From: Calothrix sp. NIES-3974
GTDB lineage: Bacteria; Cyanobacteriota; Cyanobacteriia; Cyanobacteriales; Nostocaceae
Reading direction: 5' to 3'
NCBI RefSeq assembly: GCF_002368395.1
Contig: NZ_AP018254.1
Coordinates: 3,224,001-3,288,000, forward strand
DNA length: 64,000 nt
Within the stretch, counting starts at the first letter, position 1, and every line of letters starts with the position of its first letter. A model generated the notes under the pieces. It saw nothing but the letters and a program-made list of their open reading frames with translations, did not search any database and was not told the origin of the DNA. Made by a program: the position numbers and the translations under genes. This document shows positions 1-8,809 of this stretch, piece by piece.

Positions 1-75
1 TGTATTTGCAGCCAAAAAGCTAGCTGCAACTACTACTGGACTCAGCTTGATTACGTTCCAGAATAGTTTTGTCAT
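1..75 (-). CDS. N-terminus of a porin-like outer membrane protein (partial)
   Basis: Only the first 25 codons are inside the window; the gene runs off the left edge. The ATG lies at 73-75 on the minus strand, and the peptide starts MTKLFWNVIKLSPVVVAASF, a short basic start followed by a hydrophobic stretch, as in a signal peptide. This beginning resembles that of cyanobacterial SLH/OprB-type iron uptake porins, which often start M-[TS]-K-x-F-W-x-x-L-x-x-[ST]-P. That resemblance is from memory and the fragment is too short to be certain. The gene lies downstream of, and in the same direction as, the Crp/Fnr regulator, about 150 bases away. Confidence 0.5.
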   Translation of the reverse strand, partial: MTKLFWNVIKLSPVVVAASFLAANT

Positions 76-227
76 GGTTGTTCTCACTCACACCTATTTG
101 AGTATTACCACCGAGTAAAAAACCCTGGATATTTTCCTATCTCAGGGTAAATACTGATGATTTACAGTGCTAATTCTAGCAATACTAGGGGTGGTGAAAA
201 CAAGTAAAGCAATACACTTTTTGGCTC

Positions 228-842
228 TTACTTACGGACATTATTTTCCGGTGAACGTAAGATTATCCGGCGTTTATGGCGCACCATAATTTGTTCTTCT
301 TCAAATTGTTGCAGAAGTCTAGTTACGGTTACGCGTGTAGTATTTAGGACTTCAGCCATTTCCTGATGGGTGACATTCAAGTCGATTAGCTTGCCTTGTT
401 CAACGTCACGACCAAATTTTTCACTTAACCAGACCAAAAATTGCCACAATCTTAGGGAGATGGGTTTGCGGTGAACAATGCTCAAGAGTTCTTCTGCTTG
501 CTGAATGTGAGAGAGTAAAGCGTTGACATCTTGATGCCAAAGGTGAGGAGGAAGCACACTTACTTCAACACTAGTGAGACATTCAATTTGATAGGGTTTA
601 ACACGGGAGAGGGGATAACCAATCAAATCACCTGGTCCCCAATATCCCAAGGTGATGAAGGTTCCATCTTCACTCCAGGTGAGGGTGCGAACAGCACCAC
701 GTTCAATCCGCCACAAAACATCATTCCGTTGGGGAATAATTTCCCGACGGGTGAATAATCTCTGGGGTAAGGAACCTGGTGTGACGTTAGCATTTTGTCC
801 GCTAATGGCCGGGTTGGTATTGCGATTGCTGGAGTACATCAT
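228..842 (-). CDS. Crp/Fnr family transcriptional regulator
   Basis: This 204-residue protein has the two-part architecture of Crp/Fnr regulators. A cyclic-nucleotide-binding-type beta-roll spans about residues 30-100, followed by a long dimerisation helix (about 105-140) and a C-terminal winged helix-turn-helix at about 155-197, with the recognition segment NTTRVTVTRLLQQF. It is a cytoplasmic DNA-binding protein. There is no cysteine cluster for an Fnr-type iron-sulfur centre, and it does not look like NtcA itself. Two ATG codons in tandem (842 and 839) could both start it. It stands alone; the next genes on the same strand are phoX upstream and a porin start downstream. The ligand and targets cannot be read from the sequence. 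Confidence 0.88.
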   Translation of the reverse strand: MMYSSNRNTNPAISGQNANVTPGSLPQRLFTRREIIPQRNDVLWRIERGAVRTLTWSEDGTFITLGYWGPGDLIGYPLSRVKPYQIECLTSVEVSVLPPHLWHQDVNALLSHIQQAEELLSIVHRKPISLRLWQFLVWLSEKFGRDVEQGKLIDLNVTHQEMAEVLNTTRVTVTRLLQQFEEEQIMVRHKRRIILRSPENNVRK

Positions 843-1492
843 AGTTTTTTGTGATTGGAAGGTCTAGATTTGGTTAAGATTTTCAGCAAAATAATTCCGC
901 GAAGGAATTCGGTCGATTTAATCTTGTGTGGAGGTATCCTGTAAATCCGCAATTGACTCTGTGTTTATGGCAAAATTCAGTTCATAACCCATAATGATTA
1001 ATTCGTAACAGACTACGCCAAAGAACCACGTCTACCTAATTACGTAGCTTGGTTCCCGCGTAGCGGCTATTACCAATTACTGGATACTGTTTTTGCCTTG
1101 GTCAAAACAACCTCTGGACTCAGCCGACAGGTAGATGCTGATTGATGAGGATTTTTATATGCTCATCTTATATTGGTATGTAACTTACTTGTAATTATTC
1201 CCATTGGCAGAATATTGTCAGTAAGTATTAATCGTAACTAGTCTACGTGCTTGCCCATTGGCATGGGATTGATAAATAGGATTAACTATACAGTGCAATC
1301 ACCAGTTAATGACTTAACAATCCAGGGGCTGTAACCCATATTGCCTAGGTGAAGCAATATTGTTCTATTTCAACGCAACCAGTTAGCTGAGCGGAACCGG
1401 AACTTACTTGTATATTTTTGACTTTGCACCCGATGTATACAAGTATTGTAGATAACTTGAGAATTTATGTCAATTAGTTAAAAACTAATTAA
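843..1492. other. Intergenic region upstream of the Crp/Fnr gene
   Basis: About 650 bases between the Crp/Fnr start and the phoX stop with no convincing gene on either strand. It contains the inverted repeat listed separately at 1405-1445 and a short AT-rich palindrome near 1474-1490 that could end phoX transcription. Confidence 0.5.
1405..1445. promoter_or_regulatory. Inverted repeat TACTTGTATA...TATACAAGTA
   Basis: Two perfect 10-base arms (1405-1414 and 1436-1445) are separated by 21 bases just beyond the phoX stop codon. No T-run follows, so it is not an obvious terminator. A regulator-binding site or RNA hairpin is possible but unproven. Confidence 0.3.
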
Positions 1493-1499
1493 CTAGTAT

Positions 1500-3737
1500 T
1501 TAAGTTTTACGGATGGCGATAACTGCGGGTTTGGGTGGTGCGTCTGGAGTTTTCCCAGGCCAATTGGAACCCAGGGGTACTTGACGGGATTGGGTAAACA
1601 CTTCTCCCGTTGTTGTCCGCACAAGGAATTCCCGTGTTTCGCTGGCTTGATTTTTGCGAATACCGTAGGCTTCACCCGGATGTTGAACCGAAAGAAAGAG
1701 GGTGTTGTTGTCGGGGGTGAAGCATGGCCCTGTCATTTCACATTCCATCGGACCAGTACCAAACAGAAAGGCTTGACCTGCTTTTTCCCCACTGGTGGGA
1801 ATATACCAGAGGGAATTATTACCGAATAACCCTGAGATACTGGCGGTCTTGCCTTTGTCATCTGTGCGACTTTTAACTGCATTATTCATTTTTTTCGTGG
1901 AAATGTCTGTCACCATCCATACATTTCCGCTACGGTCAAGTAACAAATTATCAGGATTGGCAAAGCCCATACCACCGCTAGCGGGTTCTCCTCCGGTTGC
2001 CAGCATTTGCCAGCGAAATGTAGACGCACTGGGGTCGTTATTGTCTTCCACTAGACGCATAACCCAGCCATATTCGTAGGGGGTTTCTCCCTGGGGGCCG
2101 GCGAAAATACGCAGGTCGGGGCCACCTTCTTTACCTGGGGAACCGGAGGTAAAGCTAATGTACAAATCTCCATTGGGAGCAACTACGGTGTCTTCGGGAC
2201 GTGCTGTGCAGGTTGCACCGACTGCATTGGCTGCATAGTGAGCATCAATCAGAATTATGCCCTGTTTTTCCTCTGGTGTTCCCACATACAAGTCAGCCAA
2301 TTGGCGATATTTTTGTTTGTAGACATTAATATCTGCGTTGGATTTGGCGACAAAATGAAATCCTTCGATGGGTTCAAATTCGTCGTTGAACGACAATAGT
2401 TTTTTCCCAACCTTGGGACTTGCGGGTGGACCAGGGGGTAAGGGGAGGATATTCCCTGCGATATCCTGGGGTGAATCGGGAGCAATGGGGGTATCAGGTG
2501 CAAGGGGTATCCACTTACCTGTACCGTCGGGGTTGTATTTAGCTGCGTATAACATCCCTGATGATAAAAGTTGGGAATTGGATTTGTCTGTGACCGTGGT
2601 CACTGGGTCACGACTAACAAATTTATATACGTGACCACCACGGCGATCGCATCCGGAGTAAAATGCAATCGGTTTTCCGGGTTCGACGCGGATACCCACG
2701 GCTTCGTGACGATAACGTCCTAACCAGGTGTGTTTCGTCCCGAAATCCTTGGGGTTACTGGGGTCAACTTCGACAATCCATCCGTATTTATTACCAGCTA
2801 AACCAAACACATTCCCTTGTCCCATGATTTCCTCATCATCGATGGCAAAGGGACGTTCTTTGGGATTGAGGGATGTACCATCGGGATAGACGGGTTCGGG
2901 TACTTGTGTTTGGAAGTTTTCTTCCGCACTCAACACCGTTCCCCAGGGAGTTGTCCCTCCAGCACAATTGGCAAAGGAACCAATGATGCGATCGCCTAAT
3001 TTATCGATGTATCCTATTCCCTGGGATTTGCGAAAAATTGCGATCGCAGGTCCACTAACCCGCAGATAGCGTTTATCTTCTAATCCAGAAATCCCGGTAA
3101 TCCGTCGCTCGACGGAAGAATTGGTTTTTTGCCAACTACCGTCATCACCTTGACGAATCGAAATAATCCCTAAACCTTGATCGATTAATGCTTCACGGCA
3201 AATTTCCCGAATTTGGGCTTTGAGTGGATCGGTATCAGCTAGTGCAAAAGCGTCAATTTTCCCTGATGATTTTTGTAGTGATGCTTTCACCTCTGCAAAC
3301 GGTAATGACTTCCCAATAACCTTGGTATAGGTCTCCATCCAGGGGATAGCGCTGATATACTCAAAGTTAACCGTTAAGTATCCTGCTTGAGCTTGACCTG
3401 GAATCGGCACAAAGGAAAGATAGTCATTGTTATAACCAAAGCGGGAGTCACCCACCTTATCCCCCCAAGCTGCAACAATCTGGTATCCATAACCTTCTGG
3501 AAGCACCACATCATCTGCAACTGCAAGGGAAGCATATTCTGTTTTTTGTTGTGCAACTGGCAAACCTAATGTTTCCACCGGAATCACACCCCGAATGGGG
3601 TTAAACGGAAAAACCGCCTTGGTCATTTGTGTCGCAGTTTCCACACTCCGACGTTCACAACCTGTCAAATTTCCGAGAGCGATCGCCCCCGTACTACCTG
3701 CCATCAACAACAAAAAATCCCGACGTGTAATACTCAT
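1500..3737 (-). CDS. phoX: PhoX-family alkaline phosphatase (DUF839), Tat-exported
   Basis: The 745-residue protein begins with a twin-arginine signal (TRRDFLLLM near residues 4-12) and a hydrophobic stretch ending in LTGC (Cys27), so it may be exported folded by Tat and possibly lipid-anchored. The rest matches PhoX/DUF839 phosphatases, which use Ca and Fe cofactors to release phosphate from esters in the periplasm. Segments such as VLSAEENFQTQVPEP, WLGRYRHEAVGI, YSGCDRRGGHVYKFVS and PEDTVVAPNGDLY are typical of the family. It shares strand and neighbourhood with phoU, sphS and sphR, fitting a phosphate-starvation role. A weak Pho-box-like sequence lies upstream. The family call is firm; the substrate is inferred. 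Confidence 0.9.
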   Translation of the reverse strand: MSITRRDFLLLMAGSTGAIALGNLTGCERRSVETATQMTKAVFPFNPIRGVIPVETLGLPVAQQKTEYASLAVADDVVLPEGYGYQIVAAWGDKVGDSRFGYNNDYLSFVPIPGQAQAGYLTVNFEYISAIPWMETYTKVIGKSLPFAEVKASLQKSSGKIDAFALADTDPLKAQIREICREALIDQGLGIISIRQGDDGSWQKTNSSVERRITGISGLEDKRYLRVSGPAIAIFRKSQGIGYIDKLGDRIIGSFANCAGGTTPWGTVLSAEENFQTQVPEPVYPDGTSLNPKERPFAIDDEEIMGQGNVFGLAGNKYGWIVEVDPSNPKDFGTKHTWLGRYRHEAVGIRVEPGKPIAFYSGCDRRGGHVYKFVSRDPVTTVTDKSNSQLLSSGMLYAAKYNPDGTGKWIPLAPDTPIAPDSPQDIAGNILPLPPGPPASPKVGKKLLSFNDEFEPIEGFHFVAKSNADINVYKQKYRQLADLYVGTPEEKQGIILIDAHYAANAVGATCTARPEDTVVAPNGDLYISFTSGSPGKEGGPDLRIFAGPQGETPYEYGWVMRLVEDNNDPSASTFRWQMLATGGEPASGGMGFANPDNLLLDRSGNVWMVTDISTKKMNNAVKSRTDDKGKTASISGLFGNNSLWYIPTSGEKAGQAFLFGTGPMECEMTGPCFTPDNNTLFLSVQHPGEAYGIRKNQASETREFLVRTTTGEVFTQSRQVPLGSNWPGKTPDAPPKPAVIAIRKT

Positions 3738-3797
3738 TCGCTTCGATTAGTAACCAGACCAGAGGTGAGCTAAACAACATTTGCATTCGCCTCTGCT

Positions 3798-3820
3798 ACT
3801 TTAAACCGAAAAGTTTAAGA
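3798..3820 (-). promoter_or_regulatory. Possible Pho-box-like element upstream of phoX
   Basis: On the minus strand, 61-83 bases before the phoX ATG, the sequence reads CTTAAACT, TTTCGG, TTTAAAGT. The two TTTAA-like half-sites resemble the SphR/PhoB direct repeat of cyanobacteria, but the spacing differs from the usual 11-base period, so this is only a candidate. Confidence 0.22.
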
Positions 3821-4158
3821 ACAGGTAAGCTTTTTTTAAAATGTATGTTAGTTAGCCAATATTTAATTTATAACACGTAGCGAAATGGTCTAGTTACCTA
3901 ACCTATATTGCTTGCCCTATCTAGATTTTAGTCGCTTTTTTTTCTTTCCGCAGATGTATAACGATAAACTAGCTTTTTATACAATTTTTGGTTACAGTGT
4001 ATTTGCAATTAGATTAATTTTATTATCCTATTGATTCTAATAATTGCCTCTATCTTAAGAACGAATTTTTGTTAGCTATTGACACTTTATCGCATAAATC
4101 TACTTGTACTACAGGAGTTGATACATTCAGGGTAGTAAGATAAGCAGAACTTTTATCT

Positions 4159-4526
4159 TATCTAGAGACCATGCTCTGCGTGGTCACCCACTCAACGAAT
4201 ATCTTATCGAATATCTTATCTAGAGACCATGCTCTGCGTAGGCACCTACTCAGAAAAGCTCTGCTTCCTGATTTGAGGCAGTAGCCCTCGTGGAATGCGT
4301 CCCCACGCGAAGCATCGGGACGAGATAATCACAAAAACTGTGTGAGGCTATTACGAATTACAAATTACCTTTATCTAGTGACCATGCTCTGCGTGGTCAC
4401 CCACTCAGAAAAGCTCTGCTTCCTGATTTGAGGCAGTAGCCCTTGTGGAATGCGTCCCCACGCGAAGCATCGGGACGAGATAATCACAAAAACTGTGTGA
4501 GGCTATTACGAATTACAAATTACCTT
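4159..4526. repeat. 155-bp tandem duplication with a third partial copy
   Basis: Two head-to-tail copies of 155 bases (4217-4371 and 4372-4526) are almost identical, and a truncated third copy starts at 4159. Each unit begins TATCTAG(A/T)GACCATGCTCTG, contains small palindromes built on CCATGCTCTGCGTGG and CCCCACGCGAAGC, and ends in ACGAATTACAAATTACCTT. The last copy supplies most of the phoU stop codon (4525-4527). Similar GCATGCTCCGCGTGG-type words recur elsewhere in the window. Confidence 0.9.
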
Positions 4527-5193
4527 ATCCCCTCTGTCCAGTGACAATATAGGTGACACGGGAGCCAATATTAGTTGCGTGGTCAGCCATCCGTTCCAAA
4601 CAGCGAATAGTCAAACCCCACAAGATATAAGGCTCTAAAACACCTTTAACATCACGCTGTTGGGCGAGAGATTGGTACACCCGTTCGTAGGCATTATCCA
4701 CTTCATCATCAAGGTATTTAATATTACGTCCCTTGGTTTCATCCAAGTCACCGAGAGCTTCTAAACTACAAGCAAGCATGGCTTGAGCATGACGGGACAT
4801 CATTGCTACTTCGTTTAAGGTGGGATGGGATGGATAGGGAAGCAGTTTAACGGCGATATCAGCTAAATCCTGGGCATAATCACCGATGCGCTCTAAATCC
4901 CGTACCAATTGCATAAAAGCACTTAAACAGCGCAAATCCTGTTCTCCGGGATTGTGGCGGGTAATAATGCTGGTACAATCAGATTCAACCTGTTTGTAGA
5001 ATGCGTCAATTTTTTTGTCAAGTTTGGGTAATTGGGCAACTGCTTGAATATCCTGTTCAAAGAGGGCGCTATGGCTCAGACGGCAGGATTTTTCCACTAG
5101 TGCGCCCATTCTCAGGATATCTTGTTCTAACCGGCGAATGTCACGGGCTAGTTGGGGTTGGTCTGAATTGGGGTTATAAAGGGGTGTTTTCAC
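4525..5193 (-). CDS. phoU: Phosphate signalling regulator PhoU (SphU-like)
   Basis: The protein is about 222 residues, the usual PhoU size, with two three-helix PhoU domains. Family signatures are the N-terminal LARDIRRLEQDILRMGALVE and the repeated E/D-rich helix pairs LVRDLERIGDYAQDLADIA and TIRCLERMADHATNIG, which carry the metal-binding E/D-x-x-x-D pattern. PhoU (SphU in Synechocystis) keeps the SphS kinase off when phosphate is plentiful, acting at the inner membrane face with the Pst transporter. I chose the GTG at 5193 (reading M-KTPLYNPNS); an in-frame TTG at 5220 would add nine residues. It lies downstream of sphS, from which an IS630 element now separates it. Confidence 0.92.
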   Translation of the reverse strand: MKTPLYNPNSDQPQLARDIRRLEQDILRMGALVEKSCRLSHSALFEQDIQAVAQLPKLDKKIDAFYKQVESDCTSIITRHNPGEQDLRCLSAFMQLVRDLERIGDYAQDLADIAVKLLPYPSHPTLNEVAMMSRHAQAMLACSLEALGDLDETKGRNIKYLDDEVDNAYERVYQSLAQQRDVKGVLEPYILWGLTIRCLERMADHATNIGSRVTYIVTGQRG

Positions 5194-5522
5194 AGGACGG
5201 TCTAGAAGTAAATATATCAAACTTTATAAATATTTAGATAGGCTAGATAGGCAGGTTTTAGATGGGCAAGTCAGGAAATGGGTATGGATATTCCTCCTTT
5301 AACACAGTTGTTGGTGATGGCGAATCGGGAATTTGATAATTGCCATATTCAGACTTAAGCAAAGATAACGTATTTTCGTCGTTGCAACCGTAGGACGAAA
5401 ATTACGAAGGCTGAGTGTGCGTTTTAACTGCGTAAGTCTTTTCATAACTTGCCATAACCAACCAGGTAATTGATGGGTTGACCGATTGAGATTGTTCCAA
5501 TTCGTGGGTTTTAACTGCTTTA

Positions 5523-5617
5523 ATCCCGGATTTCTCGCAAGTCCCTAAAACTGATAGGGAGTAATCTGTGATGGGAGCAGTGGGCAAATTAATCCATTAC
5601 TCAACGCTCACCACTGT
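5523..5617 (+). repeat. Dispersed repeat, CCGGATTTCTC family, copy 1
   Basis: It begins ATCCCGGATTTCTCGCAAG and ends ATTAATCCATTACTCAACG. The same two end blocks occur, in either orientation, near 10863, 13620, 13836, 35945 and 55093, with a variable CCCTACTCCC-like middle. Confidence 0.6.
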
Positions 5618-5977
5618 ATAAGTCAGAAATGCAGGTAATGCACTAGACAAGAAATTTTATTTTTTTATTTCATCAACATCTTCCCTGGGAAGATGGGAAA
5701 ATTTCCATCCATTGCTGTGAAAAATCCTGATGGTATGTGGGTGGAGAAATTATCGTTATGGTTAGGGGGTAGGAAATAGGGTTTAAACTACATGTTAACT
5801 TAGTTTTCGCCATACTAGTCTGCGGGTAGATTTGCAGAACAAGGGTATTATTTATCTTCTCGCTAACGTTTGTATCTGTCTAGTGTCTATAGATAGAGTT
5901 GGTAGAGTTGGTTGAATCAATATCAGCAATTAAGTTAAGTAGGTGGGTGGTAAAAATTGTCGTTGAGATCAGGGAAT

Positions 5978-6002
5978 ACAGACGACCCGTCGGGTCGTCT
6001 GT
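5978..6002. repeat. Near-perfect palindrome ACAGACGACCC/GGGTCGTCTGT
   Basis: A 25-base palindrome with an unpaired centre base. The same sequence recurs at 16891-16919. It belongs to a set of roughly 25-bp palindromes scattered through the spacers. Confidence 0.75.
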
Positions 6003-6253
6003 ACAGGGAGAGACGCGATATATCGCATCTGTACGGGAGTAAGGCTTTGAGACGAATGATTGGTTACATTGCGGTTTTATGTTTAATTGCACCTACCTAA
6101 TTGTAATGTTTGAGTAACAGAAAGTAGGGACTTGACTCAACCTTTCCGTTCTTGATTTGAATGCATACAAGTAGGTGGGTAGAAAGATTGGTGTTGCTGA
6201 ATTTGGGTGAATTATAATTATTTACATTTTGTATTAAAACCACAATCGTCGTC

Positions 6254-6276
6254 GAGACGTAGCAATGCTACGTCTC
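6254..6276. repeat. Palindrome GAGACGTAGCA/TGCTACGTCTC
   Basis: A 23-base palindrome, perfect but for its centre base, about 40 bases from the left end of the IS630 element. It is a member of the GTAGAGACG-type palindrome family. Confidence 0.75.
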
Positions 6277-6369
6277 TGCACAATGTAAAATTTTCTTTTT
6301 TTCTTTTTTTACATACAGCACTTTCGAGGTAAATGAGGTACACTTGTTATTAGTGCATCAAAAATTAAA

Positions 6370-6762
6370 ATGAAACCCTACTCAATCGATTTACGAGAAA
6401 AAATAGTAAGTGCTTACGAAAAGGGTGATACATCAATTCGAGGAGTAGCTGTGCAGTTTGGTATAGCAAAAAGCTATGTGCAGAAGCTAATCAGGCAAAA
6501 AAGATTGGAAGGGCATCTAGAACCCAAAAAGCAAGGTGGAGCAATGAAGGGTAAGCTAGATGATTACGGTGGCGAATTAGCAGAAATGGTTCAAAGTTAC
6601 CCGGATTTAACTTTATTGGAATATTGCGAGTATTTTGGAGAAAAATATAACATTTGGGTGTGTGCAAGTGTGATGTGTTGTGCATTGCAAAAACAAGAAT
6701 TAACTCGAAAAAAAAGACTTTACGTAGCAGCCAAGCGAAAACAGAAAGAGTCCAAAAACTGA
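6370..6762 (+). CDS. IS630 transposase, upstream frame (orfA, DNA-binding part)
   Basis: This 130-residue frame holds the N-terminal helix-turn-helix of the transposase: MKPYSIDLREKIVSAYEKG followed by RGVAVQFGIAKSYVQKLIR, which binds the terminal inverted repeats. It overlaps the downstream frame by 109 bases. The homologous protein must be completed by a -1 shift on the run of eight A residues at 6708-6715, followed by G, where the codons AAA AAA AGA in this frame become AAA AAA AAG in the next. This resembles the programmed frameshifting of many IS630 members, so I regard the split as functional rather than as decay. Confidence 0.88.
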   Translation: MKPYSIDLREKIVSAYEKGDTSIRGVAVQFGIAKSYVQKLIRQKRLEGHLEPKKQGGAMKGKLDDYGGELAEMVQSYPDLTLLEYCEYFGEKYNIWVCASVMCCALQKQELTRKKRLYVAAKRKQKESKN

Positions 6763-7316
6763 GATTAGAATATTGGGAGAAAGTAAAACACATAGACCCA
6801 GAAAACCTTGTGTTTATAGACGAAATGGGTGTTTTGCTTGGTTTGACTAGAACTCATGCTCGAAGCGATCGCGGGAGTAGAGCTTATGATTTTAAACCAT
6901 ATTACCGAGGTGCAAAAATAAGTGTAATTGGAGGAATTAGCTTCAAAAAAGTCTTAGCTGTGATGACTTTAAATGGCTCAATGAATGGAGAAGCTTATAA
7001 AGTTTTTGTAGAGCATTTTTTACTTCCACAATTATGGGTTGGTGCAGTCGTTGTAATGGATAATCTGCCAGCACATAAAGTCGAAGAGATTAAGCCTTTG
7101 ATTGAATCTGTAGGAGCAAGTGTTCTTTATCTATCTCCTTATTCCCCTGAATTTAATCCAATTGAACATTGGTGGTCACAATTAAAAGCGTTCTTAAAAC
7201 AGTTTTCTCCTAAAAGTGCATCTGTAGTTGATGGTTTAATTAAAATTGCACTGACATTAGTTGATCCAAAGCATCTAAAAAATTGGTTTACTAATTGTTG
7301 CTACTGTACCTCATAA
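6654..7316 (+). CDS. IS630 transposase, downstream frame (orfB, DDE catalytic part)
   Basis: The frame contains the DDE/D nuclease core of IS630 transposases: the first Asp in VFIDEMGVLLGLTRTHA, the second in VVVMDNLPAHK, and the Glu in YSPEFNPIEHWWSQLK. These acidic residues coordinate the metal ions that cut and join DNA at TA sites. The first 20 or so residues of this frame are probably not translated on their own; the product would be joined to orfA by a -1 shift at 6708-6715. The stop codon lies inside the right inverted repeat. The last 177 codons are also present in the partial copy at the window end. Confidence 0.9.
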   Translation: MGVCKCDVLCIAKTRINSKKKTLRSSQAKTERVQKLRLEYWEKVKHIDPENLVFIDEMGVLLGLTRTHARSDRGSRAYDFKPYYRGAKISVIGGISFKKVLAVMTLNGSMNGEAYKVFVEHFLLPQLWVGAVVVMDNLPAHKVEEIKPLIESVGASVLYLSPYSPEFNPIEHWWSQLKAFLKQFSPKSASVVDGLIKIALTLVDPKHLKNWFTNCCYCTS

Positions 7317-7415
7317 ACCTCGAATCTGCTGTAGTTTGGCTTATATATGCCTACCAACTTAATTGGTTGCGAGAAATCCTGTGTAACCCAACGGAAAGCA
7401 ATAATTATCGATTCT

Positions 7416-8762
7416 CTAAACACTTTTCACCATGACATCGGGAAATTCGATTTTTACCCAAGCTCCACCTGTTTGGGGGTGGTTCATGGCTTTAATGGAA
7501 CCTCCGTGGGCTAAAACGATTTGCCGGACGATTGCTAACCCTAATCCACTACCGACTGTGGTTGTATTTGTGGTACTAGTTGATGATGGGTAGGAGGGGG
7601 AAGGTAAACTCAAAGAGTCATGACGCGATCGCGCGGTGTCTCCTCGATAAAACCGCTCGAAAATATGGGGTAAATCTGCTTCGGAGAATCCTGCACCGGA
7701 GTCAATGACGTTGACTTCTAAACTGGATGCATGGGGAGGCATATCGGCGGTCATTTGTTTTTCTGGCAACATCCTCGCTTGTACCTGAATCTGAGCGTGG
7801 GGGGCGCTGTATTTGATGCAGTTATCAAGCAAGTTTATAAATACCTGATACATTCTAGTTTGATCGGCGTTAATCCACAAGGGGTTGGGACCATCGTAGG
7901 AAAACTTAATATCTTGTTTTTGAGCTAGGGGTTCCAGGGTTTCCCAAACGGAATGGATCAGGGTGTAGAAATCGAGGGGTTGACGGTTGAGTTGAATCGT
8001 GGGATTGGTTTCCAATTGGGTAAGGTCAAGCCAACTTTGGACTAAACCAATCAAACGGTCAACTTCGTACATCAGTCGGTTTACCCAACGGTCAAGGGGA
8101 GGAGAAATCCGGTCTTGGAGGGTTTCCACCACTAGGCGAATCGAGGTGAGGGGGGTACGCAGTTCGTGGGCTAAATCGGAAAAAGCGCGATCGCGTGCTT
8201 GGTTCACATCCAGTTGGGGTTGGAGATTTTCCAGGAAGACACCGACATGACGATTGTAGAGCGGAAAAGCGATCGCCCGTAGTTGTCGGTCTTTGAGTTC
8301 TGGACTAATGCTGGGATTATCGTAGGTAGGGTGGAATAGCCATTCTTTGACTTGGATTTTTTGGCGATCGCGGGTTTGTTCAATGAGGCGATCCAATTCG
8401 TAGGAACGCACTAACTCTAACAACAAACGAATCTGTTCTGGTTGCCAGCGCTGTAAATATAATATTTCCCTAGCCTGTTGATTACACCATAAAAGTTGAT
8501 TTTCCTCATCTACCTGAAGATAACCAATTGGTGCATTCTCCAAAATTTCTTGATGGGTTTGTAATTCCTGGTGTAAATGGTGGCGCTGATGTTTCCAGAG
8601 GAGGATTTTTTGGCGTAATTGCGGCAACATCAACATTCCCATTGGCAGCTTCTTGGGAAGAGGTTGCATTAGTAGTGTGAGGTAGCGATGCAGTTGCAAT
8701 TGCTGCCAAACCCAAAAACCCATACCAATGCCGAAACCGACAATTAACCCCAGTACAAACAT
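7416..8762 (-). CDS. sphS: Phosphate-sensing histidine kinase SphS (PhoR-like)
   Basis: The 448-residue kinase starts with one membrane-associated hydrophobic segment (residues 1-20), then a PAS domain (about 72-180, ILENAPIGYLQVDEENQ), a HisKA dimerisation domain with phospho-acceptor His199 in LAHELRTPLTS, and an HATPase domain with N-box NLLDNCIKY, G1 box VIDSGAGF, F-box IFERFYRG and G2 box GSGLGLAIV. It follows sphR by 47 bases on the same strand, so the two are probably one operon. In cyanobacteria SphS phosphorylates SphR on phosphate starvation, and PhoU/SphU restrains it. Assignment rests on the domain order with a weak N-terminal hydrophobic anchor plus PAS, and on phoU and phoX nearby. 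Confidence 0.88.
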   Translation of the reverse strand: MFVLGLIVGFGIGMGFWVWQQLQLHRYLTLLMQPLPKKLPMGMLMLPQLRQKILLWKHQRHHLHQELQTHQEILENAPIGYLQVDEENQLLWCNQQAREILYLQRWQPEQIRLLLELVRSYELDRLIEQTRDRQKIQVKEWLFHPTYDNPSISPELKDRQLRAIAFPLYNRHVGVFLENLQPQLDVNQARDRAFSDLAHELRTPLTSIRLVVETLQDRISPPLDRWVNRLMYEVDRLIGLVQSWLDLTQLETNPTIQLNRQPLDFYTLIHSVWETLEPLAQKQDIKFSYDGPNPLWINADQTRMYQVFINLLDNCIKYSAPHAQIQVQARMLPEKQMTADMPPHASSLEVNVIDSGAGFSEADLPHIFERFYRGDTARSRHDSLSLPSPSYPSSTSTTNTTTVGSGLGLAIVRQIVLAHGGSIKAMNHPQTGGAWVKIEFPDVMVKSV

Positions 8763-8809
8763 TGACAGGTCAGCCTTTAGTAGTTTGCAACTATTAGATT
8801 AGCAACTAT

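Larger units (their letters stand above)
5194..6313. other. Repeat-rich spacer between phoU and the IS630 element
   Basis: No real gene is visible. There is a 26-codon open frame at 5278-5358 (MGMDIPPLTQLLVMANREF...), perhaps a fragment. A copy of the CCGGATTTCTCACAAATCC-type dispersed repeat lies at about 5523-5617, and two near-perfect palindromes lie at 5978-6002 and 6254-6276. Confidence 0.5.
6314..7333 (+). mobile_element. IS630-family insertion sequence, complete copy
   Basis: The element is about 1,020 bases with 29-base imperfect terminal inverted repeats. The left end (6314-6342) begins TACAGCACTTTCGAGG; the right end (7305-7333), read inverted, begins TACAGCAGATTCGAGG. The TA at each tip fits the TA target duplication of IS630/Tc1-mariner elements. 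It carries one transposase split into two overlapping frames. It is inserted against the direction of the sphR-sphS-phoU-phoX genes. A second copy lies at the right end of the window in opposite orientation. Confidence 0.93.

Noticed and set aside
4159-4526. Regulatory RNA gene in the 155-bp repeat
   Set aside because: Hairpins are present, but no promoter or conserved RNA family could be recognised, so it is kept only as a repeat.
5402-6092. Small minus-strand frames in the phoU-IS630 spacer
   Set aside because: They run through dispersed repeats and palindromes and have no protein-like signature.
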